Position numbers and translations under genes: made by a program | Notes under the pieces: generated by a model | What the model saw: only the letters and a program-made list of their open reading frames with translations | Database searches by the model: none | What the model was told of the DNA's origin: nothing | In this document: positions 50,915-59,299 of the stretch, piece by piece | Numbering within the stretch: the stretch's first letter is position 1 | Layout: every line of letters starts with the position of its first letter | NCBI RefSeq assembly: GCF_017526105.1 | Contig: NZ_CP071839.1 | Location: 6,486,001-6,550,000 of the forward strand | Source of the DNA: Streptomyces cyanogenus | GTDB lineage: Bacteria > Actinomycetota > Actinomycetes > Streptomycetales > Streptomycetaceae | Direction: 5' to 3' | Length of the DNA stretch: 64,000 bases

Positions 50915-52291
50915 ATGAGCCGCTACACGGACGAGCGCGGTCTCGGGGACGTGTCGGTACGGCGGGACGACGCCGGTTACGAAGACATCCGCAGGGGCGT
51001 CGTGTGGAACGAGCTCACACCGGCGCGGTTCCCGGACGTCATCGTGCGCGCGGCGTCGGCCGGTGATGTCGTGGAAGCGGTGCGCCTGGCCCGGTCCCGG
51101 CGCCTCCAGGTCGCCGTACGGTCCGGGGGACACAGCTGGTGCGGGTCGCCCCTGCGCGACGGGGGCATGCTCATCGACCTGTCCGGGCTGCGCAACTGCT
51201 CCGTCGACCCCGACTCGGCGACGGCGACGGTGCAGCCCGGCGTCACGGGCGTGCAGCTCACCTCCGAACTCGGCCGCCACGGACTCGCGTTCCCCACGGG
51301 CCACTGCGGTTCCGTCGCCGTCGGCGGATACCTCCTGAGCGGAGGGCTCGGCTGGAACTCGCCGGCCTGCGGGCCGGCCTGCGCCGGTGTCGAGCGGATA
51401 GAGGCCGTGACCGCGGACGGGGAACCGGTCACCTGCAGCGAGAGCGAGCACAGGGACCTGTTCTGGGCGGCCCGGGGAGCGGGTCCCGGCTTCTTCGCCG
51501 CGGTCACCGCCTTCCGCCTCAGGCTGTATCCCCGCCCCGGCGCGATCACGAGCACCGTCTGGACCTTCCCCCTCGCGCACGTCACCGAGGTGGCGCACTG
51601 GGCCACCGAAGTGGCCGCAGGGCTCCCGCCGGCCGTGGAGGCGAGTCTCTCCCTCGGCACGGTGCGCCCCGGAACGGAGCCCGGCACCAGAGCGGTGACC
51701 GTCACCGGTACCGCCTTCGGCGCGTCGCGACAGGAGGCGGGCGAGTTCCTCCTGCCACTGCGCGACTGTCCCCTGCGCCGCCTCGCCCTCTCCCGCCGGC
51801 TGGACGAGCCGATGACGTTCGAGGCCCTGTACGACTCCTCCGCCGCACTGTGGCCTGCGCGATTCCGCTATGCGGCGGACACCCTGTGGTCGGACGCCGG
51901 CTTCCCCGCTCTGCTCGGCGAGCTCGCGGAGGCCCTGGACACGGCTCCTTCGGACAGAGCGCTGGTCCTCGCACCGTTCTCGCCGGCGGGCCGGCCGCCG
52001 CCGGACATGGCCTTCTCGGTGCTCGGGCAGAGCTACGTCGTTCCCTACGCCGTCTGGGACGACCCTCGTCAGGACGCCGCCAACACCGGCTGGCTGCGGG
52101 AGGCGATGCACAGGGTGGAACCCCTCGGCACGGGCCACTACATCGCCGAGGCGGACCTCACCGCGGCGTCGTCCCGTGCCCGCCGCTCCTTCACCGCGGA
52201 CGACTGGCAGCGCCTGCGGAACGTGAGGACGCGGTACGACCCGGACGGCCTCTTCTGGTCCTACCTGTCACCGGACGAGGCCGCACCGTAG
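50915..52291 (+). CDS. FAD-linked oxidoreductase of the BBE/PCMH family
   Basis: 458 aa, ATG 50915 with GGACAGG upstream. FAD-binding PCMH domain with RSGGHSW (His for 8-alpha covalent FAD, about residue 73) and VAVGGYLLSGGLGWNSPACG. A C-terminal BBE segment (WQRLRNVRTRYDPDGLFW) closes the protein. Such enzymes oxidise alcohols or sugars and reduce O2. The ring near the second usual FAD link, where a Cys is expected, reads WNSPACGPAC, so bicovalent attachment is possible. No biosynthetic context beside it. Confidence 0.85.
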   Translation: MSRYTDERGLGDVSVRRDDAGYEDIRRGVVWNELTPARFPDVIVRAASAGDVVEAVRLARSRRLQVAVRSGGHSWCGSPLRDGGMLIDLSGLRNCSVDPDSATATVQPGVTGVQLTSELGRHGLAFPTGHCGSVAVGGYLLSGGLGWNSPACGPACAGVERIEAVTADGEPVTCSESEHRDLFWAARGAGPGFFAAVTAFRLRLYPRPGAITSTVWTFPLAHVTEVAHWATEVAAGLPPAVEASLSLGTVRPGTEPGTRAVTVTGTAFGASRQEAGEFLLPLRDCPLRRLALSRRLDEPMTFEALYDSSAALWPARFRYAADTLWSDAGFPALLGELAEALDTAPSDRALVLAPFSPAGRPPPDMAFSVLGQSYVVPYAVWDDPRQDAANTGWLREAMHRVEPLGTGHYIAEADLTAASSRARRSFTADDWQRLRNVRTRYDPDGLFWSYLSPDEAAP

Positions 52292-52632
52292 CCTCCGGCC
52301 AGCGGCGGCTTCCACCCCGCGGAGTTCGCCGACGAGGCCGCGCACGAGCACGTCTGACGCGTCCCCGAAGCTCTCGCAGGGCGCCGAGCGGGGGATCGGC
52401 GGGGTGCTGCCGGGCGCGAAGGCCGATGCCGGATCGCGCGGGTTCCGGCCAAGCGGTCCGTCGAACAGTGCTGGGGCTTCGTCGTGGCCCAGGTGAAGGA
52501 AATCGTACGGAGTCACGGAGAGCCGGGTGGAAACTGAAAAAGTTCGAGGCGTGACGGCGGGCGGCCGGGGTAGACGCGGGCTTGCCGGACAAAGGGCCGG
52601 CGCAGACAGCACTGATCGACTGGGAGGGGCGC
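52292..52632. other. Upstream region of the sigma-factor gene, 341 bp
   Basis: No gene supported. Near 52549-52573 the sequence GCGT-N15-GGGTAG resembles the GNNT-N14-16-GGGTAY promoters of SigB-type sigma factors and would fit autoregulation of the next gene. The match is weak and unproven. Confidence 0.35.
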
Positions 52633-53478
52633 ATGATGGCGACGACGACCGTGCAGACCACTGACCGTACGGTGGACGTGCCGGAGATCGCGGATCCTTC
52701 CCAGGTCGCTCCGAAGGACGCGCGGGAGCTGTCGCGGCTGTTCTTCGACCGGCTGGCGGTGCTGGAGGAGGGCACGCCCGAGTACCAGTGCGCGCGGAAC
52801 ACGCTGATCGAGATGAACATGTCGCTGGTCCGCTACGCGGCCGGCCGGTTCCGCAGCCGTGGGCCGGAGGAGATGGAGGACATCGTCCAGGTCGGCATGA
52901 TCGGGCTGATCAAGGCGATCGACCGGTTCGAGCTGTCCCGCGAGGTGGAGTTCACCTCCTTCGCGGTCCCCTACATCGTCGGGGAGATCAAGCGGTTCTT
53001 CCGGGACACCTCCTGGGCGGTGCACGTGCCGCGGCGGCTGCAGGAGGCCCGGGTCCAGCTGGCCCGTGCCAACGAGGAGCTGCGCAGCCGTCTGGGCCGG
53101 ACGCCGACGACCCGGGAGCTGTCCGAGCTGATGAGCCTTCCGGAGGACGAGGTCGTCGAGGCCCAGCTGGCCTCCAACGGCTACAGGTCGGCCTCCCTGG
53201 ACGCGGCGATCAGCGGCAGCGAGGAGGGCGAGGCGGCGCTGGCGGACTTCATCGGCGACGAGGACGCGGCGCTGGGCCTGGTGGAGGACTTCCACGCTCT
53301 CGCCCCGATGATCGCCGAGCTGGACGAGCGCGACCGGAAGATCATCCACTGGCGGTTCGTGGAGGAACTCACCCAGGCCCAGATCGGCGAGCGCCTGGGC
53401 GTCTCCCAGATGCACGTCTCCCGCCTGATCACGCGTCTGCTGGCCCGCCTGCGCGAAGGCATGCTCAGCACCACCTGA
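52633..53478 (+). CDS. RNA polymerase sigma factor, SigB/SigF family (group 3)
   Basis: 281 aa. Region 2 (RNTLIEMNMSLVRYAAGRFRSRG then DIVQVGMIGLIKAIDRFELSREVEFTSFAVPYIVGEIKRFFRD), region 3 (VHVPRRLQEARVQLARANEEL) and region 4 (LDERDRKIIHWRFVEELTQAQIGERLGVSQMHVSRLITRLLARLR) are all present. Tandem ATGs at 52633 and 52636 follow GGGAGGGG; the second has better spacing. These sigma factors run osmotic, oxidative and developmental stress programmes and are held by anti-sigma kinases. Many partner-switch genes lie in the next 10 kb, but no RsbW-type gene is adjacent. Confidence 0.93.
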   Translation: MMATTTVQTTDRTVDVPEIADPSQVAPKDARELSRLFFDRLAVLEEGTPEYQCARNTLIEMNMSLVRYAAGRFRSRGPEEMEDIVQVGMIGLIKAIDRFELSREVEFTSFAVPYIVGEIKRFFRDTSWAVHVPRRLQEARVQLARANEELRSRLGRTPTTRELSELMSLPEDEVVEAQLASNGYRSASLDAAISGSEEGEAALADFIGDEDAALGLVEDFHALAPMIAELDERDRKIIHWRFVEELTQAQIGERLGVSQMHVSRLITRLLARLREGMLSTT

Positions 53479-53848
53479 TCCACACGCCGCCCACCAGTCG
53501 GGCCCCCGGCTCCTCTCGGCGGCGGGCACGAGCCGCCCGATCGGGTATTCCCGGTCCGCAGACCCGTGCCTCCCAGGGTCGTCCACCTCCCGCCGCCCGT
53601 CACCGTCCCTCTTCGGGGTCACCTCCGAGACGCCGCTCACAGCAGGTCCCGGGGGCGACGGGGTACCCGGAGCGGGAGACCCGCAGCCCCAACAGTTGCC
53701 GTTTGACAACAATGGCCGTGAGGCAACAAAGTGTCGGAGTCGTGACGACCGGGGAAGGATCCGCAATGTTCCGGTGGACGGAGGTCGCTCCGTGCGTCGG
53801 CCGTCCCCGCTCTCAGGTGCGGGGGCGACCGGTGGCCCGGCCCGGTGG
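53479..53848. other. Convergent intergenic region with orphan operator, 370 bp
   Basis: Lies between the ends of the sigma gene and the MarR gene, so no promoter is expected. It still contains the TTGCC-N4-GACAA motif (53696-53709) and an ATG at 53766 with GGGGAAGG before it. The frame from that ATG runs antisense through the MarR gene and has no family features. The region may be the leftover promoter of a lost gene. Confidence 0.45.
53696..53709 (+). promoter_or_regulatory. Shared motif TTGCC-N4-GACAA, site 1
   Basis: TTGCCGTTTGACAA, imperfectly palindromic (TTGnC/GnCAA). Related sites stand before the STAS gene (55717-55730) and the PAS/GAF phosphatase gene (60367-60380). The size and symmetry suit a MarR-type dimer; two MarR genes are in this region. 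Confidence 0.5.
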
Positions 53849-54334
53849 TCAGGCCGTCTGGTCTCCGGCGTGCGGCGCGTTGTCGTGTATCTGCAGCGCC
53901 GCCGTGTCGCAGAACGCTTCCAGCCCCTCCAGGAGCGCCGTCCGCTTGGCGGGGGGCATCAGCTCCAGCACCGCCTGCAACTCCTGCTCCCGGCGGGCGC
54001 GCAGGTCGTCGAGGAAGGCGCGGCCGCGGCCGCTGAGGTGCAGCCGCACCTCGCGGCGGTCGGTCGGGCTGACCGCTCGCTCGACGAAGCCGGCGGCCAC
54101 CAGGCGGTCGCAGAGCCGGCTGGTGGACGGAGGCGTGGAGGCGAGGGAGTCGGCGAGGGTGCGCAGGTTGATGCCGTCCTGGTGCTCCAGCATGAGCAGG
54201 ACGCGCATCTGTGACGGCGAGGCCGGCGCGGTCGAGGCCCGGCCCCAGAGGACTTCCAGCAACTCCACGGCCGTCAGGGTCACGCGTGCGACCTCGGCGG
54301 GCTCCGGGCGGGGGCGGAAGACAGTCACCGTCAC
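53849..54334 (-). CDS. MarR-family transcriptional regulator
   Basis: 161 aa. Winged helix with SPSQMRVLLMLEHQDGINLRTLADSLASTPPSTSRLCDRLVAAGFVERA then DRREVRLHLSGRGRAFLDDL (wing with D-R-R). It diverges from the SpoIIE-like gene at 54480 with 145 bp between. A similar protein (58646-59149) sits beside the second SpoIIE-like gene, so MarR plus phosphatase looks like a duplicated unit. Confidence 0.9.
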   Translation of the reverse strand: MTVTVFRPRPEPAEVARVTLTAVELLEVLWGRASTAPASPSQMRVLLMLEHQDGINLRTLADSLASTPPSTSRLCDRLVAAGFVERAVSPTDRREVRLHLSGRGRAFLDDLRARREQELQAVLELMPPAKRTALLEGLEAFCDTAALQIHDNAPHAGDQTA

Positions 54335-54479
54335 ACTCTCGCAGGCACTGGGACGGCCGCCAGCGTACTAGGTGCGGGACGGCAGGAGATGGTTCGGACG
54401 ATCGGCGCGACTCGGCTCCGGGCGGTCTCGTCCTGGGCGAGGCCCGAGTGTCCGTCGAAAGATTGGTGTATATACCGTC

Positions 54480-55637
54480 GTGAACAGATTTGTGACCGCC
54501 GAGCGCGCCCTGCGCACGGCGGCCCCGCACGAGTTGTTCGACGCCGTGCGCCGGGTGCTGGCCGAGGAGTACGCCGCGCGCTGCGTGGAGTTGTACCTGG
54601 CCGACTACGGCCTCACCGTCCTGCAGCCGCTGTCGCCGTCCCGCGCAGTCGAGCCCCTGCCGGTGCACGGCAGCGCCGCCGGCCGTGCCTTCGGCGCCCA
54701 GGAGCCGTTCGTGGAAGTGGTCCACGAGGAGTCCGTACGCCTCCATCTGCCGGTCACCGTGCGCGGGGACCGGCTGGGTGTGCTGACGGTCACCCTGCCG
54801 GACGGGGACGGCGCGTCCGGTCTTCTGGGCGAGCTCGCGGACATCGCCGAGGTGCTCGGGCACGAGATCGTGGTCGCCGAGCGGGACACGGACGTGTATC
54901 TGCGGGCGCGGCGCAAGGACCGGCTGACCCTGGCCGCCGAGATGCAGTGGCAGCTCCTGCCCGGCCGCGCCTGCTCCCGCCCCGAGTACGAACTCGGTGC
55001 ACAGCTGGAGCCGGCGTACGCCATCTACGGTGACAACTTCGACTGGTCCGCCACGCGTGACCACCTCATGCTCTACGTCACCAACGGCATGGGGGAGGGC
55101 ATAGAGGCCTCCCTGCTGACCAACCTGGCCATCAACGCGCTGCGCAACGCCCGGCGAGCCGGTATCGCCATCGACGACCAGGCCGCCCTGGCCGATCAGG
55201 CGGTGTACGCGCACTACCAGGGGCGCTGCTACCTCTCCGTGCTGATGTTCGACTTCGAGCTGGCGACGGGCCGGGCGAAGGTCGTGGACGCCGGTTCCCC
55301 GCAGTTGCTGCGGCTGCGTGCGGGAGTGGTCGAGCGAGTCGAGTTCGAGGCGCAGCTTCCGCTGGGGATGTTCGAGGAGACCGACTACGTGGCCCAGGAC
55401 TTCCAGGTCGAGCCGGGCGACCGGCTCGTCTTCGTCAGTGACGGCGTGCACGCGGTCGCCTCGCCCAAGGGGGAGGCGTACGGGGACGCCGCCCTGGCTC
55501 GGGCGATCACGTCCACCCGGCTCCTGCCGGCCGCCGAGGTCCCGCGCGCCATCCTGCGCGAGCTGACCGGCCATCGGGGCCGGTCCGTCCCGGACGACGA
55601 CGCCCTGGTGGTGTGCCTGGACTGGCACGGGCGCTGA
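54480..55637 (+). CDS. SpoIIE-like PP2C phosphatase with an altered metal site
   Basis: 385 aa, GTG 54480. No ribosome site is visible; an 8-bp palindrome GTATATAC lies at 54468-54475. An N-terminal GAF-like domain (about 10-140) is followed by a SpoIIE/PP2C domain (about 150-385). Compared with the canonical protein at 60410, GDNFDW keeps the first Asp and FVSDGVHAV keeps a late Asp, but the GDVAGKG Asp is Asn here (VTNGMGEG). Such phosphatases dephosphorylate STAS antagonists. The substitution suggests weakened or lost activity. Paralogue of 57437-58624, with which it shares LTLAAEMQW and NARRAGI stretches. Confidence 0.85.
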   Translation: MNRFVTAERALRTAAPHELFDAVRRVLAEEYAARCVELYLADYGLTVLQPLSPSRAVEPLPVHGSAAGRAFGAQEPFVEVVHEESVRLHLPVTVRGDRLGVLTVTLPDGDGASGLLGELADIAEVLGHEIVVAERDTDVYLRARRKDRLTLAAEMQWQLLPGRACSRPEYELGAQLEPAYAIYGDNFDWSATRDHLMLYVTNGMGEGIEASLLTNLAINALRNARRAGIAIDDQAALADQAVYAHYQGRCYLSVLMFDFELATGRAKVVDAGSPQLLRLRAGVVERVEFEAQLPLGMFEETDYVAQDFQVEPGDRLVFVSDGVHAVASPKGEAYGDAALARAITSTRLLPAAEVPRAILRELTGHRGRSVPDDDALVVCLDWHGR

Positions 55638-55716
55638 CGTGTCGTTCCGGCCGTCGCGTCCGCGACGGCGGATGTGTCGATGCTGTGTCGTTCGGCCCTT
55701 CCCGCAGCGCGCATAC

Positions 55717-55730
55717 TTGTCATGAGGCAA
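55717..55730 (-). promoter_or_regulatory. Shared motif TTGCC-N4-GACAA, site 2
   Basis: On the minus strand TTGCCTCATGACAA, 54 bp before the RsbR-like start. It keeps both TTGCC and GACAA arms with a different centre from site 1. Confidence 0.5.
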
Positions 55731-55784
55731 TAATTGTCGTGGTTGCGTCCGTCTCGGCGCAGCGGCCTGTCGCGGAAGGAAACG

Positions 55785-56672
55785 ATGCAGGTGTCGGAGC
55801 AGGCCGCGGAAGGGGCGGGAGCGCGGGAGCTGGCAGCCTTCCTGGAGCGCCGACGCGAACAGATCGCCCAGCGGTGGGCGGACGCGCCCTTTTTCCGGAC
55901 GGTCTTCACCGTCTCGCGTGACGAGGCCGTGGAGGCGTGCAAGGTCGTCGTGGACGCGCTGGGCGAGGTGGCGTCGAGCGGCCGGCTGGAGAACGTCGCG
56001 GCTCCCGGGTTCGACCCGGCGCGCGAGCAGCTCGGACGCATGGCCGCCTCGCGTGCCCGCAGGGGCGTCAGCCCGGCCGAGATCGCGAACGAGGCCGCCC
56101 GTCTGCGGACGGTGACCGCCGGGCTGCTGCGCGCCGAGGACCTGCCCCATCCCGAGGCGCGGGAAGCCCTGCTGGCGCTGACCGTCCTGATGGGCACGCT
56201 GCGCCTGGTGATCATGGAGACGACGGTCCTGGCCGGCGAGGAGCTGATCGCCCGGCAGCGGCAGCAGCTGCTCGAAGTGGCCACCCCGGTGATCAACGTG
56301 TGGGAAGGCGTCGTAGCGGTGCCCCTGATCGGCACGTTGGACAGCGCCCGCAGCCAGGTGGTCATGGAGTCGCTGCTCCAGGCCGTCGTGGAACAGCGGG
56401 CCCGTTACGCGATCCTCGACATCACCGGCGTACCCACCGTCGACTCGCTGGTCGCGCAGCACCTGATGAAGACGGTCGCCGCGGCTCGGCTGATGGGCGC
56501 CGAGTGCATCGTCTCCGGCATCCGCCCGGCCATCGCGCAGACGATCGTGCACCTGGGCATCGACCTGAGCGGGGTGCTCACCCGCAGCTCGCTGGCCGAC
56601 GCCCTGGCGTACGCGCTCGCCCGGCAGGGCATCGAGGTCTCCCGACGCGCGGACGGCGCGGCACCGCTATGA
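55785..56672 (+). CDS. RsbR-like STAS-domain protein
   Basis: 295 aa, ATG 55785 after GGAAGGA. An N-terminal all-helical sensor region (about 15-165, RsbRD_N-like) is followed by a STAS domain (about 172-285: VINVWEGVVAVPLIGTLD, YAILDITGVPTVDSLVAQHLMKTV, GIRPAIAQTIVHLGI). Thr/Ser in DITGVPTVDS are candidate phosphorylation sites for an RsbT kinase. Known role: scaffold of the stressosome that controls SigB. The next gene encodes an RsbT-like ATPase, but the expected small rsbS gene is missing in the 103-bp gap. Confidence 0.87.
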   Translation: MQVSEQAAEGAGARELAAFLERRREQIAQRWADAPFFRTVFTVSRDEAVEACKVVVDALGEVASSGRLENVAAPGFDPAREQLGRMAASRARRGVSPAEIANEAARLRTVTAGLLRAEDLPHPEAREALLALTVLMGTLRLVIMETTVLAGEELIARQRQQLLEVATPVINVWEGVVAVPLIGTLDSARSQVVMESLLQAVVEQRARYAILDITGVPTVDSLVAQHLMKTVAAARLMGAECIVSGIRPAIAQTIVHLGIDLSGVLTRSSLADALAYALARQGIEVSRRADGAAPL

Positions 56673-56775
56673 CCCCCTTCCTCCCGGGTGGCTCGGCCCC
56701 TCCGCCGCTCCCGGCGCCGGGGGACGCCCCCCTGGCCTCCCGGGATCGTCGGCCCGCTCCCCCTGGGGGTACGGG

Positions 56776-57222
56776 ATGACGGCCTCCGGCCCCGCCGAGA
56801 CGACCAGCCTGCCCATAGGCTCCGACGCGGATCTCTCGTGGGTCCGCCGGCGGGTGCGGCAGCTCGCGGCCGGGCTCGGGTTCGGGCTCGTCCAGCAGAC
56901 GAAACTCGTCACCGCGGCCAGCGAGCTTGCCCGGAACACCCTGGTCCACGGCGGAGGAGGGCGGGTCGAGATCACCGCACTCGCCGACGGCCCGAGGCGG
57001 GGACTGCGGCTGAGCTTCATCGACACCGGACCCGGCATCGGAGACGTCGAACTGGCGATGACCGACGGGTACAGCAGCGCGTACGGTCTCGGACTGGGCC
57101 TCGGCGGGGCAAGGCGGCTGGTGGACGAGTTCCTTCTGGACACCCGGCCCGGGCAGGGCGCCGTCGTCACCGTCGTCGCCTGGGTGGCCGGCGTGCCCAC
57201 CCCTCGGACGGGGACCGGATGA
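56776..57222 (+). CDS. RsbT-like serine kinase (HATPase)
   Basis: 148 aa. GHKL fold: N-box KLVTAASELARNTLVHGGG, G1 box FIDTGPGIGDVELAMTDG and G2 box YGLGLGLGGARRLVDEF, then a GAVVTVVAW end strand. Length and motifs fit RsbT, the kinase/activator released from stressosomes. ATG 56776 follows GGGGGTACGGG. It is preceded by the RsbR-like gene and followed, after 214 bp, by the second SpoIIE-like phosphatase, which RsbT might activate. Confidence 0.88.
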   Translation: MTASGPAETTSLPIGSDADLSWVRRRVRQLAAGLGFGLVQQTKLVTAASELARNTLVHGGGGRVEITALADGPRRGLRLSFIDTGPGIGDVELAMTDGYSSAYGLGLGLGGARRLVDEFLLDTRPGQGAVVTVVAWVAGVPTPRTGTG

Positions 57223-57436
57223 CGCCGGTGCGGAAACCTCCCGGGGCGCGACTCCTGCCCGGGCACACCGGTGGCGGCCGCCCGCCGGCCGGCCGCACGT
57301 CCGGCAGCGACGGCAGGTCCGCCGCCCGCTCGCCCGCGGCCGAACGCGGTGAGCGCCCACCGTTGCGCCGATCCTGCCGGAGGCCACCCCCGACCGCGAT
57401 AGCGTGGAGGTCACAAGGGAAGAGGATGGAGACGCC

Positions 57437-58624
57437 GTGAATGCCTCTGAACCGGTCCCGTCCGTGGAAGCCCAGCTGCGCGCGGCTCCGCCCCACGCCC
57501 TGGTCGCCACCGCCGGCCGCCTGCTGGCGCAGCGTTTCGGCGCGCGGGAGGTGACGCTCCTCCTCGCCGACTACGGCCTGACCGTGCTGCAACCCGTCAC
57601 CCACCTGCCGCACACCGGCGACCCGGTCTCCGCGCACGACGGTCCCGCCGGTACCGCCTTCACCACGCAGAAACCGGTGGTCGAAGTCATCGCCGACCCG
57701 CCCACCGAGCTGGTCCACCTGCCCATCACCGTCCGCGGCGACCGTCTCGGGGTGCTCTGCGTGCGCGTACCCGGCACCTCCATCGACCCGGGCACGGTCC
57801 TGCGGCTCGGCGACTTCGCCACCGCACTGGCCCACGAAGTCGCCACGGCCGGCCGGGACACCGACCTGTACCTCCAGGCCCGCCGCACCCGTCGGCTCAC
57901 CCTCGCCGCCGAAATGCAGTGGGAGCTCCTCCCGGGCCGGGGGTGCGCACGCGACGAGTACGTCATCGGCGCCCACCTGGAGCCGGCCTACGCCATCGGC
58001 GGCGACAACTTCGACTGGTCCACCGGCGCCGACCACCTCACCCTCACCATGACCGACGGCATGGGCCAGGGCATCGACGCCTCCCTGCTCACCGCCCTCG
58101 CCGTCGGCGCGCTGCGCAACGCCCGCCGCGCCGGCATCGGCCTCGCGGACCAGGCGTGCCTCGCCGACCAGGCCGTCTACTCACAGTACGGAGGCAAGTC
58201 GTACGCCTCGACCCTCCTGCTGCACTTCGACCTCGCCACCGGCAGGGTGCACGCCGTGGACGCCGGTTCCCCACAGCTCTACCGCCTCCGCGGCACCATG
58301 ATCGAACGCGTCGAACTCGAAGCCCAGCTGCCTCTCGGCATGTTCGAGGAGACCCTCTACGAGGAGCAGACGTTCCATGTCGAAGCGGGCGACCGCCTGG
58401 TCGCCATCAGCACCGGCGTGCACGGCACCCGCTCGGCGACCGGAGAGGTGTTCGGCGAGAGCGTCCTGCGCCAGATCCTGGGCGCGACCCGGCAGACACC
58501 TCCGCACGAGACGGCACGAGCGGTCGTCGCCGGGCTGCTCGAACACGTCGGCTCCGAGGGCCTGCTCGCCGATGCCGCCGTCGTCTGCGTCGACTGGAAC
58601 GGCCGCCCCGCCGCAACCACCTGA
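57437..58624 (+). CDS. SpoIIE-like PP2C phosphatase, second paralogue, altered metal site
   Basis: 395 aa, GTG 57437 with GGATGGAG upstream. Same GAF-like plus PP2C layout as 54480-55637. GDNFDW and TDGMGQG retain their Asp, but the late DG motif reads AISTGVHGT (Asp to Thr), and the last acidic pair is reduced (LLADAAVV against DDMAAV). So each paralogue has lost a different metal-ligand candidate. It might still act with one metal or serve as a binding partner. Convergent with the MarR gene at 58646. Confidence 0.85.
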   Translation: MNASEPVPSVEAQLRAAPPHALVATAGRLLAQRFGAREVTLLLADYGLTVLQPVTHLPHTGDPVSAHDGPAGTAFTTQKPVVEVIADPPTELVHLPITVRGDRLGVLCVRVPGTSIDPGTVLRLGDFATALAHEVATAGRDTDLYLQARRTRRLTLAAEMQWELLPGRGCARDEYVIGAHLEPAYAIGGDNFDWSTGADHLTLTMTDGMGQGIDASLLTALAVGALRNARRAGIGLADQACLADQAVYSQYGGKSYASTLLLHFDLATGRVHAVDAGSPQLYRLRGTMIERVELEAQLPLGMFEETLYEEQTFHVEAGDRLVAISTGVHGTRSATGEVFGESVLRQILGATRQTPPHETARAVVAGLLEHVGSEGLLADAAVVCVDWNGRPAATT

Positions 58625-58645
58625 GAGGCGGTCCCGTCCGCCGGC

Positions 58646-59149
58646 CTACGGCGCCTCCGGTGGCCGGAACGGCGTCTCGCCGTGTGCCGAGAGGAAGGCC
58701 TTCATGCCACGGACCAGCGCCGCGCGCTCCGCGGGCGCCATCCGGGCCAGCACACCGGCCAGGGCCTGGGCGCGCCGACGGGCCACGTCTCCCAGCACCC
58801 GGCGCCCCTGACCCGTGAGCCTCAGCTGCACCTCACGCCGGTTGCGGGGGTGCAGCGCGCGCTCCAGCATCCCGGCCGCCTCCAGCCGGTCGCACAGCCG
58901 GCTGGCCGTGGGAAGCCCTATGTCGAGTCGTTCCGCCAGGCCGGTGAGGTTCAGCTCCGGTGTCGTCTCCAGGGCCCTGAGCGCCCGCAACTGATGGAGG
59001 GACAGCCGTACGGCCGCCTCCTGAGCGGCGAGGGACCACAGGTTCGCAAGGCACTCCACGGCATCGGCGATCTCACGCGCACCGGCGCCGGGCTCGTCAC
59101 CCGAGCCCTCAGCGCGATCGTCGGCGCCGCCGGGAAGAGTCACGAACAC
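58646..59149 (-). CDS. MarR-family transcriptional regulator, second paralogue
   Basis: 167 aa from GTG 59149 (GGAAAG 4 nt upstream); a longer frame to 59248 lacks support. HTH segment SLHQLRALRALETTPELNLTGLAERLDIGLPTASRLCDRLEAAGMLERA and wing NRREVQLRLTGQGRRVL. Closely similar in layout to 53849-54334. A GCAA-N7-TTGC inverted repeat at 59221-59235 lies about 70-85 bp upstream and may be its operator. Confidence 0.88.
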   Translation of the reverse strand: MFVTLPGGADDRAEGSGDEPGAGAREIADAVECLANLWSLAAQEAAVRLSLHQLRALRALETTPELNLTGLAERLDIGLPTASRLCDRLEAAGMLERALHPRNRREVQLRLTGQGRRVLGDVARRRAQALAGVLARMAPAERAALVRGMKAFLSAHGETPFRPPEAP

Positions 59150-59299
59150 ATCACTTTCCGTAAGATCCGGGTGCTGCGGGGACAGCCCATAATCTCTCGC
59201 TGTACCCGAGCGGTCGGAAGGCAAGCAGCGTTTGCGGCACGGGACCACCCGGCCGCACCGGCAGGCACGCCTGAGCGGCCTGCTCGTGGCGGGCGGCGG

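Noticed and set aside
53766..54371. Plus-strand gene starting at ATG 53766 with a good GGGGAAGG site
   Set aside because: It runs antisense through the MarR gene, is Ser/Arg-rich and lacks any recognisable domain; kept only as a comment on the orphan operator.
53637..56552. 971-codon minus-strand frame over the MarR, phosphatase and STAS genes
   Set aside because: No family features, antisense to well-supported genes, and typical of open antisense frames at about 72% GC.
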